DNA from: Metaphire vulgaris
Lineage: Eukaryota > Annelida > Clitellata > Crassiclitellata > Megascolecidae
Reading direction: 5' to 3'
Length of the DNA stretch: 64,000 nucleotides
Assembly (NCBI GenBank): GCA_018105865.1
Contig: CM030842.1
Span: 13,786,867-13,850,866, forward strand
Position numbers and translations under genes: made by a program. Within the stretch, counting starts at the first letter, position 1. The number at the start of each line of letters is the position of its first letter. Below, one piece after another: positions 21,301 through 32,210 of this stretch. The notes under the pieces are model-generated. The model worked only from the letters and a program-made list of their open reading frames with translations, was not told where the DNA came from and ran no database searches.

Positions 21301-24300
21301 GAGCTGCCCTGATGCGGGTTGCAAATTTGCATGTCTTGCTGGTGTACACGTATTGTGTGAGTGCAGCAGACATCAGAAGATTTCTGTTATCGAGTTAGAA
21401 TTCATAAAAGGTCAGCGAGAAAAAGTTGGAAGCACAGGACTTCATCAGATAGGGCTGGTTGACTTTCCTGAAACAAAGCGACAGTCGTTGCAGAAGGAAA
21501 GGCAGGCCAAAAGGAAGAGGCTGAAGAAAAACGGCGACTGAAGAGTGAAACACAAATCACAGAAGACGAAGAAATGACAGAAGAAGGTCAGGAAGATTCC
21601 GAAGATATCACGGATACAGCAGTAGAGACCGAATATAGTGTCATAGTGATGACGATATAGACAAAGATGAGAATGCTGCTGCTTGCCAAAAGGCAAAATA
21701 CAAGAGGACATAACCAACATAGCCCTGGCCAGTCTACGACACCACACTGGCCTGAGAGAGACAGCAGAGATTGCAACCGCTGCCTGGATTGATGCAGGGC
21801 TTATCAGTCGATTCGACACAACTTTGATAATTGATCATAACTAGGTCAAGAGGGCTCAAGAAAGAATCATGTTAAAATTGAACACAAAGTTTGAAGAGGA
21901 TCTTAACAAAGGTGGCAGCTCTGTGATGAAGTAATCAAAGACCTTTGCACAGATCAGAGCTATGGCTACAGAATAGCTACTGCAATCAGGACAGGAGTTT
22001 TGCCCAATGATCTGGCTCACTTGGAAATTGGACCTGTGTCACATAGCCGATGGCTCACAACAGCTCTGAGGTTCATGAGAATTTGGATATCTAAACATAA
22101 ACTCAAGGGCAAGGCTCTGAAAAATTTGAGGATGATCGTGGAATTCTGTGTTGGGGGTGTGCATAGTAAATTGGTTCAACATTACGATAAACAGCAAATG
22201 GGCACATGGACCAAGGCATGTTCTTAAGTTTACCAACTACAGCTTCTAAAGGACCAGCGTGAAGAAGTAAGGAACATTGTCATGCCAGCATTGAAGAGGT
22301 CTGCTTGGTATGGTTTCAGTGAGTCAGTGCTGCAAGCTATGTTGTGTAGTGAAGTTGAAGAGGAGAGACGAGATGCGGTTGCGAAGATTTTGAAGATCAG
22401 AGGTGATGGAGATGAAAAGACACAGTTGGGAGACAGCAGAGTGAGACCCAGAAAAACACCACCCATCAACACTGAAGCAACTACACTTGCACAACTGATT
22501 TCCTGGAGCGTTGAAGTCTATGAGCCGCCTCTTACTTGTTCAATGACAACTGCAGAGATTTTGGCACTTGTGAGCAAGCCCATGATGGTTCCAGATTGGC
22601 CGTCACACACTCAGTCTGTAGAACGTTGTGTGAAGATGACTACTGAAGCTGCTGCCCATGTGTATAGCAATGACAGGAGACACCAGTACATTAAAGGTCA
22701 AATGATCAGCAGAGAGCTCATGAACAGAAACAGAAGCAAGCAGGACATGCTGTCTTTGATTGATTTCGTTGACTAATGACTAATATTAAAACGTTATAAA
22801 CATCAGAAATAATATTCTTGTAACATGAAAATAGCCAGCATTACCTAGTGGTACTTATTTCAGTGGCTGCTTAAGACTGTAAGTTGCTAAGCGTTGATTA
22901 AAAGTACTACTATTTACAAATCGCATGTACTTAATTATAGAGATTTTCTTTTGTAAATTGAAGTAGGTTAGGTTTGTTTTAAAAAATTTCTGAAAGCAGA
23001 TTTGAATTCAGCATTAAAATCTGCACTATTTGGTAACTAGTCGTTTTTAAAATTCTTAAATTTTTAATTTTTCCACTAAAATTGACACGCCCTAATGGGG
23101 CAGCTAGAATACCTTTCTGACAATTATTACTTTTGCCAGTGAAGAGAAATAGAAGCCATTCGTTGCAGACATTTTCTTTAGTCCTGAAAAATTACGAATC
23201 AGTAACAATCGATTATTTAAAATGTATCGGCATGACCCATAAATTATTAAAGTACAATTATGCAGCAGGCTGATTGGGCTCAGAAATTCTAACTCAAGGA
23301 TTATAGTTATCTTACTAGCTTCATCAAAAGAAAGTTCAAGTACGTTTGACCTCTGTGTATCGTCTATGAAAAGGATGATAACATTATCTTCATTTGTATT
23401 TATTCATAATTACCTACACTTGAAGCACTTCAACATCCTCTACTTTCAACTGAAGTGTTTATGTGTTTTGTTTACCTGTCTCTGTCTGTTTCCTGCATGT
23501 GTCCTTAAGTTTTATATATATACATTCTCTTGAAAATCACAAATTTTGATACTTCGATACACTGATACATAGTTTACTGATTCACATACATAGCATTTGA
23601 ACAGTATCACGAGCAATAATGCAAAGCTGCTAGTGGATTAGGTGCGCTTCTAAACTCCTAGCAGTAGACTGGTTGAATCTTGCTCGGTTGCACTCTACTA
23701 TGCCAAAATACAAACCAATGCATGCTTATATTTTAAAATGCAAATATAACGAAATCTCATCAAGAACATTGTTTTAAAGAATTTTGTGGATGATTTAAGA
23801 TGGATTCAAGGATAAAAGTAAGTTTAAAGGACATTGGTCGAAGTTGATGCGCAGTGTTGCAGTACGATGCAAGAGCAACAATTTTCCAGAAGCTCAAGGA
23901 TCCATCAAGAACAGTTTGAGATCGGCGTTCATATTTACTCGTGGGAAAATAAGAACAGGTTCGTACTGGTCATTTAGTGGTCATCTAATTTCTCTAAGTC
24001 CCCTTGAAAATGAATAAGCCTTATGGGCCTCTAATCATTATATCAATTACTATTCTAATAACTTGTCACGAGAGTTTGTCTAATGCAATGTATCAAAACT
24101 TGACCATTGCAGTGGTTGTCCCATCTATAATTTGTAATTCGGCAAAAACGTCTGCTAAAATTTCTTGTAACTTCCTTCTATACAGGGTGTCTCTGAAAAA
24201 CCCCCCAGCAGAACAACTATGATTCCTTAAAAATTCCTAAATATATTTCTATCAACATTGCACACATGTACAGCACATGTTTCCCCACCTTTCTGCTTAT

Positions 24301-24432
24301 TTTCATCTCATTTACGTGTAATTTGGCCATATTGTGAGATATCAAAGTCAAACTTTGATTTTTACTACTCAGTCGCAGCATGACAGGCCTAAATATCTAG
24401 CTTCACATAAATTTGGTTTCATGTCAATGTTG

Positions 24433-24498
<66 letters not shown>

Positions 24499-25439
24499 AA
24501 GTTTAAATCAAACGCAAATTTTTACAAATGTTTTTAAATTCGCAGAATTCGACATAACAAGAAAAGTTTCCAATAGGTTACAGATCAACGATCATTGACC
24601 CGTTTGCAAATATCTTTCACCAAATAAAAGTTTCATCCCTTTTCAGGATATTATGCAACAATTGCTCGGTATCCAAAGCCAAGCTCCCGAACTGTCTGAA
24701 TTCCCATCTTCATTTGATATTTTACCCATTTTGAAAGTTTAAATCGAACACTTTTCTTATGTCGAATTCTGTGAATTTAAAAACATTTAAAAAATCTGCA
24801 TTCGATTTAAACTTTGCTACTTCTACTACTACTACTACTACTGCTGCTGCTATTACTACTGCTACTACTGATCATATCTTTAGCTGCTGAAGATAACTAC
24901 AGTTTGGAAAGTCCGTTCTCTGTTATATAAATAGGTTCACCAGATTCATCAGATTCAGGTTCATCATCAGCGGCAGAAATGGGCCTATCATGGCTAGACG
25001 AGGGACCATTTGAATTATTTGATACAAGTAAGTGTCCAGCATTTATTCACATGTCTTACGTTATTTAGGCAGTTTAATAAAAATGAAAAGTTTAATCACG
25101 TTTTGATATTAGGCCTATGACATGACGGATATCTCTCCAACATTACTTACTTTTTCTTCTTAAACATCTTGTACGCAGGGTGCGATTTGTGACCTGGAGC
25201 AGTGGGGGGATATGTCGAGCTTGGGGCGATGTAGTTGTTTGGGAAATGTAGCAGTGGGGGGTGTAGTTGTGGGAGATGAAGCGTTAGGGGGATGCAGTTG
25301 GGCAGGGGGAAATCCCCCTTCCCCTTACAAATCGCGCCCTGCTTGTACGTCTCTAGATCCTTGTAATTGGCAAGAACTTCCATCACAGATAAAATGTCTA
25401 CTACCAAATGTAGTAGCTAAACGTTTTGGCTGTTCTTAG
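18022..25439 (+). CDS. Multi-exon gene: CARD - CARD - TRADD-N-like adaptor (first exon not found)
   Basis: Exons 18022-18315 and 18990-19286 (CARD each), 20038-20400 (TRADD-N-like), 24944-25027 (acidic Ser-rich linker) and possibly 25357-25439 (C-terminal tail). All are phase 1 at both ends, so any combination stays in frame. Each of the first three ends GAAG|GT. CARDs are death-fold domains that assemble signalling complexes by homotypic contact. The TRADD N-terminal domain binds TRAF proteins. A cytosolic adaptor for an innate immune or cell-death pathway is the natural inference. I see no caspase, NACHT or kinase domain, but the 5' end is missing and later exons may exist. Confidence 0.65.
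18434..18609. mobile_element. hAT-type MITE (CAGTGTTTAATCTAGAC family)
   Basis: 176 bp, ends CAGTGTATAATCTATAC / CTAGATTAAACCCTG, perfect 8-bp duplication ATTCGGAT (18426-18433, 18610-18617), inside the first intron of the CARD gene. A decayed CAGTGGCGTAGCC-type element follows at 18643-18870. Confidence 0.88.
18990..19286 (+). CDS. CARD domain exon 2
   Basis: 297 nt between acceptor TTTGTAG and donor GAAG|GTAGGC, phase 1-1. The reading 'NYTRLVRNRPKLMNAISGL' then 'DLLSRLKGSWAISDTDYDEI', 'KKSYMLLGAVMRRSNKSY' and 'TNQNHLASYL' follows the CARD helix order. It has the LL..L pair in helix 4 and an 'L..T.Q..LA.YL' end close to caspase-type CARDs. It is clearly different from the first CARD, so the two are not a recent duplication. 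Confidence 0.85.
19613..19998. mobile_element. Decayed pogo-like MITE
   Basis: The right end CGAAGTTCTACTGTA (19983-19998) matches the family at 4664 and 5296. The left half keeps 'ACGTTATATCCGAGGTA' and 'CATCACACGGGACCGTACATTGCGG', but its exact terminus is lost. It lies in the intron before the TRADD-N-like exon. Confidence 0.6.
20038..20400 (+). CDS. TRADD N-terminal-like domain exon
   Basis: 363 nt between acceptor TGGTCGTAG and donor GAAG|GTTAAA, phase 1-1 (a stop follows if the donor is unused). It shows 'NEPDVLSQL' followed by 'SIEILIYCRKMKDIETFIES' and 'GTLEEIICHILDRLL'. From memory, human TRADD has in the same order 'SPDVLQML', 'LIVQLRFC', 'FLRAYREGALRAALQ'. The shared features are the P-D-V-L, the beta strand ending in aromatic-Cys, the F-L/I helix start, the conserved G-x-L and a second strand followed by an acidic E-x-C segment. 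This is my own comparison, not a search result. TRADD-N binds TRAF2 in vertebrates; its partner here is unknown. Confidence 0.65.
20888..22776 (+). pseudogene. Frameshifted intronless copy of a Cys-rich repetitive-family protein
   Basis: Open segments 20888-21541, 22000-22227 and 22282-22776, plus readable stretches between them in other frames, add up to one protein of about 600 residues. It is broken by at least three frameshifts or stops. Features are a cysteine cluster ('CKCEIMSCPDAGC', 'VHVLCECS'), the phrase 'PVSHSRWLTTALRFMRIW', and a C-terminus 'PDWPSHTQSVERCVK' followed by 'RNRSKQD'. From memory, similar sequences form large multi-copy families of unknown function in cnidarians, arthropods and other invertebrates, probably transposon-related. 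It is on the same strand as the CARD gene and inside its intron. The lack of introns suggests a retrocopy or element ORF. Confidence 0.65.
22777..24943. other. Intronic/non-coding stretch
   Basis: AT-rich, no exon recognised. It contains a (GTA)n array at 24432-24498. At 24826-24868 lies an inverted (TAC)n counterpart. The arms TTTAAATCAAACGCA / TGCATTCGATTTAAAC around these arrays are inverted repeats, so 24498-24826 may be one small hairpin-ended element. Confidence 0.5.
24944..25027 (+). CDS. Candidate linker exon of the CARD/TRADD-N gene
   Basis: 84 nt with acceptor TTCACCAG and strong donor ACAA|GTAAGT, phase 1-1. It would encode 28 residues rich in Ser and acidic residues ('SSDSGSSSAAEMGLSWLDEG'). 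The matching phase and the strong donor support it. No domain is present, so it is a plausible but unproven exon. Confidence 0.45.
25176..25341. mobile_element. hAT-type MITE inserted in front of an acceptor site
   Basis: 166 bp, ends CAGGGTGCGATTTGT / ACAAATCGCGCCCTG, perfect 8-bp duplication CTTGTACG (25168-25175, 25342-25349). A relative is at 60246-60426. Without it, a pyrimidine tract (ACTTTTTCTTCTTAAACATC) would sit directly before the TCTCTAG acceptor of the next candidate exon. Confidence 0.9.
25357..25439 (+). CDS. Candidate terminal exon of the CARD/TRADD-N gene
   Basis: Starts after acceptor TCTCTAG in phase 1 and encodes a 27-residue Cys-containing tail ('PCNWQELPSQIKCLL' onward) to a TAG stop. 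The MITE just upstream separates the pyrimidine tract from the acceptor, so the exon may now be skipped. An alternative last exon is at 31796-31941. Confidence 0.4.
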
Positions 25440-25805
25440 TGTTGTACAGTGCAAATTATCATGGAACTTTTTAAGTATAGAAAAGTGAATAGATTTACTT
25501 GAACTGGAAAAATCAATCAAAACAATGGCCGTACTGCTTCAGAAGGAGCTTCTTTTGCGATTTCTTGGTGTATAGATACGCTACAATCCACATTTTTGCT
25601 GAAACCATAGGCCTACCTAAAATGTCTTTAGTTAACAAAACCGACGACTGTCTGAAAAGTTTGAAAAACAAAACTTTCATCTGTGATCAGCGGAATTTTT
25701 GGGGCATGCCCAATTCCAACGCCTGATATAAAATTTTTCTTCTTCTTCTTCTGCTTCTTCTTCTGCTTCTTCTTCCGCTTCTTCTTCCTCTTATTAATAT
25801 TATTA

Positions 25806-25859
<54 letters not shown>

Positions 25860-26004
25860 GCCAGACAATTTATGTAGCGCTGTACCTAGCTTAAAAGGCC
25901 AAAGCCAGCAGCGTTTTTGACAGCGCTGTCATGTCGATGAGGGTCAGAAAGTTGCGATATTATAAATCCGCTCAGATGATGCAAAGGCCGTCTGCCCCAA
26001 TTAT

Positions 26005-26202
26005 TTGTCAGGCTTAGTACGGAGACAAATCACGACTGGGTGCCATTTCCGGCTGTATGTTCCTCCTCCGGCCAAGACTCCGAAGTTTGGCGAGCGTTCA
26101 ATGACTCGAGGAAACCCATTTCTGTGGAACGCGCTCTCTGATGCCCTGATCGGGGTTACCTCTCCCGAGACGTTTGCGAAAGACCTAAAAACGTACACTG
26201 TA
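26005..26202 (+). pseudogene. LINE polyprotein C-terminal fragment
   Basis: The frame reads 'NPFLWNALSDALIGVTSPE' followed by 'FAKDLKTYT', matching the N-x-L-W-N-x-L-P / F-K-x-x-L-K-T-x-L ending of L2/CR1-type LINEs. It is cut by the MITE at 26211. Confidence 0.6.
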
Positions 26203-26210
26203 CTTGTTTA

Positions 26211-27275
26211 CAGGGACGTCATCTGGGGACGGGGAAGGGGACGTTGCCCCTGATTTTTAGGAACAAATTTTTTTCGCCAATGTTTGCGTTAGTTCTTAAA
26301 TGTAAATTGGCTGGCTAAATAATAATAATAATAATAATTATGCACTTCTATAGCACCATTTCTAATACTCAAGGGTATCAATCGATGGTACTTCAAATCC
26401 ATCCGCAAAAGACCAGGTCATTCCAGAGATCAGTCAGAGGGAAACAGCAAGACAGACTATGGAGGAAATGCTAGTTGGAAGAGATGTGTTTTAAGCCTAG
26501 ATCTGAAAATGCTCAGTTTATTGGAAGATCTGACAACCAGAGGGAGAGAGTTCCAGATTTTTGGCCCAGAAATAGAAAAAGCTCTCTTACCAATTTCAGT
26601 GTTTGTTCTAGGTACATTTAACAATGAATCAGCAAATCTTGTTGAATGATAATGTTTTGGATGGTTTATCATGGATTTTAAATATTGAGGTTGGCCAGAC
26701 TGCATAATTTTAAAAACAAGGACACCAGTCTTAAAAACAATTCTCTGTTCTACTGGCAGCCAGTGTAACTTTTGAAGGACAGGTCTAATGTGATCATGTT
26801 TGCGAGTTTTTGTAATGGCCCGAGCCACAGAATTCTGAATCCTTTGAAGTTTTTGTATGTTAGATTTGGCCATACCATTGTAAAGAGAATTGCAATAATC
26901 AAGCCTACTGCTGACAAGAGCATTGGCAAGAGGAATCAGAGCAGGTTTCGGCACAAGATCACGAATTCGTCGAATGTCTCTGATTTGAAAATAAGCAGCT
27001 CTGCTAACCTTATTTATGTGATCATTAAAAGACAGGTTTTTGTCAAATATTACACCTAGGTAGATAAAATGACTGATCCTGAAAGACTGATCCTGAAAGA
27101 CTGAAAAGCAAAAAAAGGTCATCAACCCCTAGAGGAGGGGTTGATGTCGAGTAATCTGAAGTTACTAATCGCAGAAAATGACTGACAAGCAAAAACACAA
27201 AAAGGTCATCAACTTTATCGCAAACTTGTCGGATTGAAAGTATCTCCCCCCTGAGAAAGTGAAATGACGTCTCTG
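26211..27275. mobile_element. hAT-type MITE (CAGGGACGTCA family) split by a LINE
   Basis: Ends CAGGGACGTCATCTGGGG / AATGACGTCTCTG, perfect 8-bp duplication CTTGTTTA (26203-26210, 27276-27283). Comparison with the 320-bp copy at 31260-31579 (opposite orientation) shows that the extra sequence, about 26317-27058, is a LINE insertion. Confidence 0.88.
26457..27058 (-). pseudogene. L2/CR1-like LINE reverse transcriptase, 3' part
   Basis: A long frame with 'ANALVSSRLDYCNSLYNGM', 'IQKLQRIQNSVARAITK', 'LQKLHWLPVEQRIVFK', then 'GPKIWNSLPLVVRSSNKLS' and 'FRSRLKTHLFQ'. These are the post-catalytic motifs of L2/CR1 LINEs in order. The catalytic YXDD region is absent (5' truncation). The 3' end on the minus strand is an (ATT)n tail at 26318-26340. 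The frame is intact over about 200 codons, so the insertion may be fairly young. Confidence 0.85.
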
Positions 27276-27369
27276 CTTGTTTACAAGATCGTATGACATT
27301 ACATACTTTTGACTGTACAGGGCTTTTGGTTTTGGCTTATGGCTAAGCTACTGCGCTTCATAAATTGTC

Positions 27370-27373
27370 GATG

Positions 27374-27425
<52 letters not shown>
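27370..27425. repeat. (AAT)n microsatellite
   Basis: About 18 uninterrupted AAT units. Confidence 0.95.
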
Positions 27426-27426
<1 letters not shown>

Positions 27427-28015
27427 GGAGTTCGCTGCCGTGATGAAATCAGTTCTTGAGAAGAGGTCTTCCAAGAGAAAAACTTTAGCCTCATCGACAC
27501 GTCACCGAGGAACGGAAGATGATGTTGACTGTTGATGGTCCGCGAGATGGCAGTCGGGAGTTGGCGTGGTAAAATCCGGTGGTGAATTCCAAAGAAGCGG
27601 TCTTCCGCAAGAGAGCAGTCTTCACTAGGGTTGCCAGACGTCCTCCAAAAGGAGGACATGTCCTCCTTTTTAGGTCCGTGTCCTCCGTCCTCCCGGCAAA
27701 GCTAAAAATTGTAAAATGTCCTCCTTTTTGAGATTTTGTATGCTATCAATTTTCGTTCTCGCTGTATTGACGAATTTCATACGTTTTAGTCCGTTATCTC
27801 AGTTTACCCAATCATCGATATTAAAAGAGCGTTTTAATAATATCAATATCGATTGTCCAAAGTCCCAAAATACTCCACTCTCGTCATTCTATCTCTAGTG
27901 TCTATGCAATAGTCTATGGTCATTGGTCAAAATGTTAATTTCATTTCCAGTAGCAAAGGCAGAGACTGTAAACAGTAAACGGCTAGTCATCATCAGTCAG
28001 ACAACTCGATGACCT

Positions 28016-28366
28016 GGGGCCGTACATAAATTACGTAACGCGATTTTGACACTTTTGACCCCTACGTAACACGACGTAACAAAACGTCAGACCCCTAAAA
28101 TATTACGTAACAACAGGCCGACCCCCCATTTTCGTCCTCCAAAAAGTCTTGACAAGCAAAAAAGTTCATATCCTTGTATTTTTCCTCTCGATAAACCCTG
28201 ACAAGCAAAAAAGAGGTTTTCCTTGTTTTTTCCTCTTCAAAATCTCTGACAAGCCAAAAACGGTCAATTAAATTTTGTGCGTTACGTAACATTTCCGACC
28301 CCGTTGTCACACTTCGTAACAAATGGCCGAACCCCTCTAACCGCGTTACGTAATTTATGGACGACC
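28016..28366. mobile_element. Harbinger-like MITE with internal motif array
   Basis: Long inverted ends GGGGCCGTACATAAATTACG / CGTAATTTATGGACGACC. The termini resemble the elements at 35527, 39877 and 50987. It contains three copies of TGACAAGCAAAAAA-type motifs (28150, 28199, 28247) about 50 bp apart. The target duplication is not clear. Confidence 0.7.
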
Positions 28367-29315
28367 ACTACACAGCTGGTTTCATGTATACAATGTCCTC
28401 CTCTGTCCTCCTTTTCGTCTGGCTCTGTCCTCCTTTGGCTACCCATGCATCTGGCAACCCTACTCTTCACCGAACGCAGATCCGACGGAGATGGAATATT
28501 CCACGAATGTTGGAGCGACAGTTAGTCGAAGTCATTGCCAAGTAGCCACGCGATGGCCACAGTGTTGCCAGTGAACATTTTGAAAAAAACAGATCGTGCC
28601 TTAAAAAAACAAAACCAGGTTCTCAAAAGGTCCAAAAAGATGATAAAATTCATAAAAATTGCGACAAACCTGAAATTTTTAAAAATTTCGTAGTAACAAC
28701 GTCTCCAGAAAGTCTTGACAAGCAAAAAAAGGCCGTCTTGTCGTCTTCAAGCAAGAAGCAAGGTGAAGAGTAAAGAGATAGTAAAGAGGTAAACTTTAAA
28801 CTTGATTCTACAAACAAAAAAGAGTTTTCAACATGCTGAAAACTCCTAATTTTCTCACTTTCACTGCATAAATCAGGCAATTTTTTGCTGAAAACTCCTA
28901 ATTTTCTCACTTTCACTGCATAAATCAGGCATTTTTTAATTTTCGCAGATTTAAAAAAAACAGATTCCGCCCAAAAAATACCAAACAACCAAACGAGGCC
29001 CAAAAAACATTTGGTTGGAAAAAACCCACACTGGCAACACTGGATGGCCATTATGGCAGAAAAGATGGCGGACAATTCGGACAATTTAGCGCAGAGATGT
29101 CAAGAGGTGTGCGGATCCAAAAAACATTGAGACCAAGGATTATCCGTCCGCCAAATTTTGGATCCGCGTAGGATTCACATCCGCGAGCGTTTCCGCTGTC
29201 ATGAGCCGCGGAGGATCCGAATCCGCAGATAGTAAATAAGTTTGATGTTTTACTATCACCTCCCCCCATAATTTCTGCAAGCCTAGGACTGTGCTTCAAT
29301 AATACTCTCTCATCA

Positions 29316-29885
29316 TCAGTGTTTCTGTCTCTCGACAGGTCCAGGTGTCCAGTTATCCCACTCCGATCGATTGCTTGCTTCTTTGAGTTCCTGATATCCT
29401 TTACTCATCATCCACTCCAACATCATCTTTCTCGGTCTACCTCTCACTCTCTTTCCCTCCATTTTTCCTTCGATTATTGTTCTTAGTAAAGAGTCATGCC
29501 GGAGGACATGTCCCATCCAATTTCTCTGCCTTTTCCGGATTGTATCTATCAGGCTTCTTTCTTCCTCTATCTCCTTCATGACTTCCTCGTTTGTCTTATG
29601 CTCTGTGTATTTTACTTTTAGCATTTTCCTCCAAATCCACATTTCAAAAGCCTCTAATCGTTTTATATCTTCCTTTCTCATTGTCCACGTCTCCGCCCCA
29701 TATAACGCCACACTCCATATCAATGTTTTTACCAATCTCTTTTTTAGGTTAAGTTTTAGTTTACTTTGCATCAGCTCCTTTCTCTTGTAAAAAGCTTCCT
29801 TTGCTATTGCTATACGTCTTCTTATCTCTTTATTGCATCTGGCATCGGTTGTTATCAGACTTCCTAGATAGCTAAATTCCTTCAC
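29316..29885 (-). pseudogene. Non-LTR retrotransposon C-terminal region
   Basis: The frame reads 'FSYLGSLITTDARCNKEI', 'WSVALYGAETWTMRKED', 'RLEAFEMWIWRKMLKVKY', then 'RQRNWMGHVLRHD' and 'VRGRPRKMMLEWM'. This is the region downstream of the reverse transcriptase in RTE/Jockey-type LINEs. A 190-codon frame is open, with the N-terminal part missing. It is a different clade from the L2/CR1 fragments nearby. Confidence 0.82.
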
Positions 29886-30116
29886 TTGCTCTATGATCTG
29901 TCCATAAACCTTTATTTAATAATACTCTAAGCAGTAAAATTGCATTTTACTAACTATCTACCCTACCATCAGCGCCACCTAACGACCACTGGAGAAACTA
30001 CTTACTAAGAACTTTTATACTTTAACTATTCTTCATTACTGGACCTCAGGCTCATCTATTTTGGCTATTATAGCATTTTTGTTACATTATTATTATATAA
30101 TTATATCTAATTAATA

Positions 30117-30297
30117 ATAACATAGAGAGGCAACCCAATCCTGTGGAACACCCTGCCAAGGGTGGTCACCATGGAAACTTCGCCAGGAGCGTTTTTGAAG
30201 AACATGAAGACACACCTGTTTAAAGTTTCTTTTGGTTGTTAGACGCCTTTGACTTTAGTCTTAGCTATGCGTACGGCGTCGAATAAATCGTCCTGTA

Positions 30298-30354
<57 letters not shown>

Positions 30355-30360
30355 AGTATA
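30117..30360 (+). pseudogene. LINE 3' end with (AAT)n tail
   Basis: The frame reads 'GNPILWNTLPRVVTMETSPG' then 'FLKNMKTHLFK', the L2/CR1 C-terminus, followed by a 3' UTR and (TAA)n/(ATT)n arrays at 30298-30354. Confidence 0.65.
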
Positions 30361-30483
30361 TAATTATATCTAATAAATAATAATAATTATTATTATTATA
30401 CAATTACATCTAATTGATAAAAATAAGATATAATTAAAATAATTATTATATAATTATATCTAATTGATAAACATAAAATCGCG

Positions 30484-30947
30484 CTGGGGTACAACGGCGT
30501 AGAGGCGCGTCCCCCCGGGTGGCGGATGGGGGGAAGTCCTAGGCTGGGAAACCTCCTGGGATTGCACCGAATAATACGGAATAAGGTGCCGTGGACCAAC
30601 TGTACCAGAAGACAATGGCAGGGATGGTGGATGTATTCAACTGAAGAGTATGGAAGAACAGCATCACTGGCGGAAGATCATCGTGCGCTGTTGTGCAAGC
30701 AGAGGGCGCGTGTCCAACTATATAGGACATTGCGGCCAGCTCGATATACCGAGAAGTCATGACCAGTGCTCTGCGAAAACAGTGTCATGGAAGGACACAA
30801 GACGGGAACAGGAGGCGGATCAACATTCTGTGTCTCGCTATTGCCGCTGAAGAGCTGGCAGAGGGCAGGATGGTGACGATGCCTCTTGGAAATGTCTTAA
30901 TTGTGCCCAGCTATTGCCACCAATGGGTTGGCAGAAAGCAATGATGG

Positions 30948-31008
<61 letters not shown>
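30484..31008 (+). repeat. Probable LINE/SINE 3' fragment ending in (ATT)n
   Basis: A GC-richer block (30484-30945) with no stable frame. Fragments such as 'WRKIIVRCCASRG' and 'QLDIPRSHDQ' resemble retrotransposon 3' coding debris. It ends in (AAT)n(ATT)n at 30950-31008. Confidence 0.4.
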
Positions 31009-31009
<1 letters not shown>

Positions 31010-31118
31010 GCTGCACATTCGCTGAGTTCTCCGACTTGAAGTTTTTTTATTACTTCGTGCAAAACGTCTTTATTAGCTATAGCCTATAGGCCCATAGCCA
31101 TTATGCGTATGGTCTCTT

Positions 31119-31156
<38 letters not shown>

Positions 31157-31259
31157 TAAATATACATTTCTGCGACGAGCACAAAAACCAAACTGAGAAC
31201 GTCGGAAAATGCCAGGAGCAGCGACAATGCGAGACACGCGCAAAACACGTGCTGGCAGC

Positions 31260-31579
31260 CAGAGACGTCATTTCACTGTTTCTCATGGGAGCAAGACACT
31301 TTCAATCTCACAAGTTTGCGAAAAAGTTGACGACCTTTTTTGCTTGTCAGTCATTTCCTGCGATTAGTTACTTCAGATTACCAGATTACTCGACATCAAG
31401 CCCTCCACTAGGGGTTGATGACCTTTTTTTCTTTGCAGTCTTTCAGTGTCAGTCATTATATCTATTTACCCAGTCAATTTACATTTAAAAACTAACTAAC
31501 GCAAACATTGGCGAAAAAATTTGTTCCTAAAAATCAGGGGGCAACGGCCCTCCTGCCCCCCCCCCAAATGACGTCCCTG
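31260..31579. mobile_element. hAT-type MITE (CAGGGACGTCA family), uninterrupted copy
   Basis: 320 bp, ends CAGAGACGTCATTTCACTG / CAAATGACGTCCCTG, perfect 8-bp duplication CTGGCAGC (31252-31259, 31580-31587). Inverted relative to the copy at 26211. Confidence 0.9.
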
Positions 31580-31795
31580 CTGGCAGCCGGAAGGCGCCAA
31601 AGGACTTTTCCTAGCATTGCATCATTGCCCTCTTGTTAATAACTATTCGCATTATAACTCTTTTGCTAACAGGACATTTCGCCTAGACAGCGATTCGCCG
31701 GCACACCCCACTAAAACGCTCGATTGCTTAATTTGGCATGCTAGGCTTACTTGTCTTTCTCTGATATGATAAATTGTTCTGTACATCATTTTTAG

Positions 31796-31941
31796 ACGAC
31801 GAATACGAGATGGATTCTTTATTCAAAATAAAAGAGACGATAATAGAGCTCGACCCACAAGGCCAGGATCAGGACAAAGCGCTCAACCCTCAGGGCCAGG
31901 ACCAAGGACTCAAACCTCAGGATTTGAGCGGTACCGATTAA
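31796..31941 (+). CDS. Candidate terminal exon with Asp-Gln-Gly repeats
   Basis: Acceptor CATCATTTTTAG, phase 1, then a 48-codon frame ending in TAA: 'DEYEMDSLFKIKETIIELD' followed by imperfect P-Q-G-Q-D-Q repeats. The phase fits the exon ending at 25027. A related stretch ('CTCAACCCTCAAGGCCA') occurs at 40378 and, after a transposon, at 41994. No family is recognised. It could belong to the CARD gene or to an undetected gene. Confidence 0.35.
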
Positions 31942-32210
31942 TCGGCAGCATTCACAATTGGACTGATTATTATGACAATCGGAACAATCGGTGCCAGTCC
32001 GGTGTAGCATATTATATTGACCCCCATATAATAATAACTCCCCTCATTATTATATATATAATAATAACTCTCTATATATATATATTAATAACTCCCTTAG
32101 TTTTGCAGAAGCCAGGCAGATTTTAAGTTTTTAAAACTTGAATTTGTTTGAATTATATTTTTCGTGATATTTCGAAATTGTGTGCGAAATAAGATTGATC
32201 TTTCCGTAAT

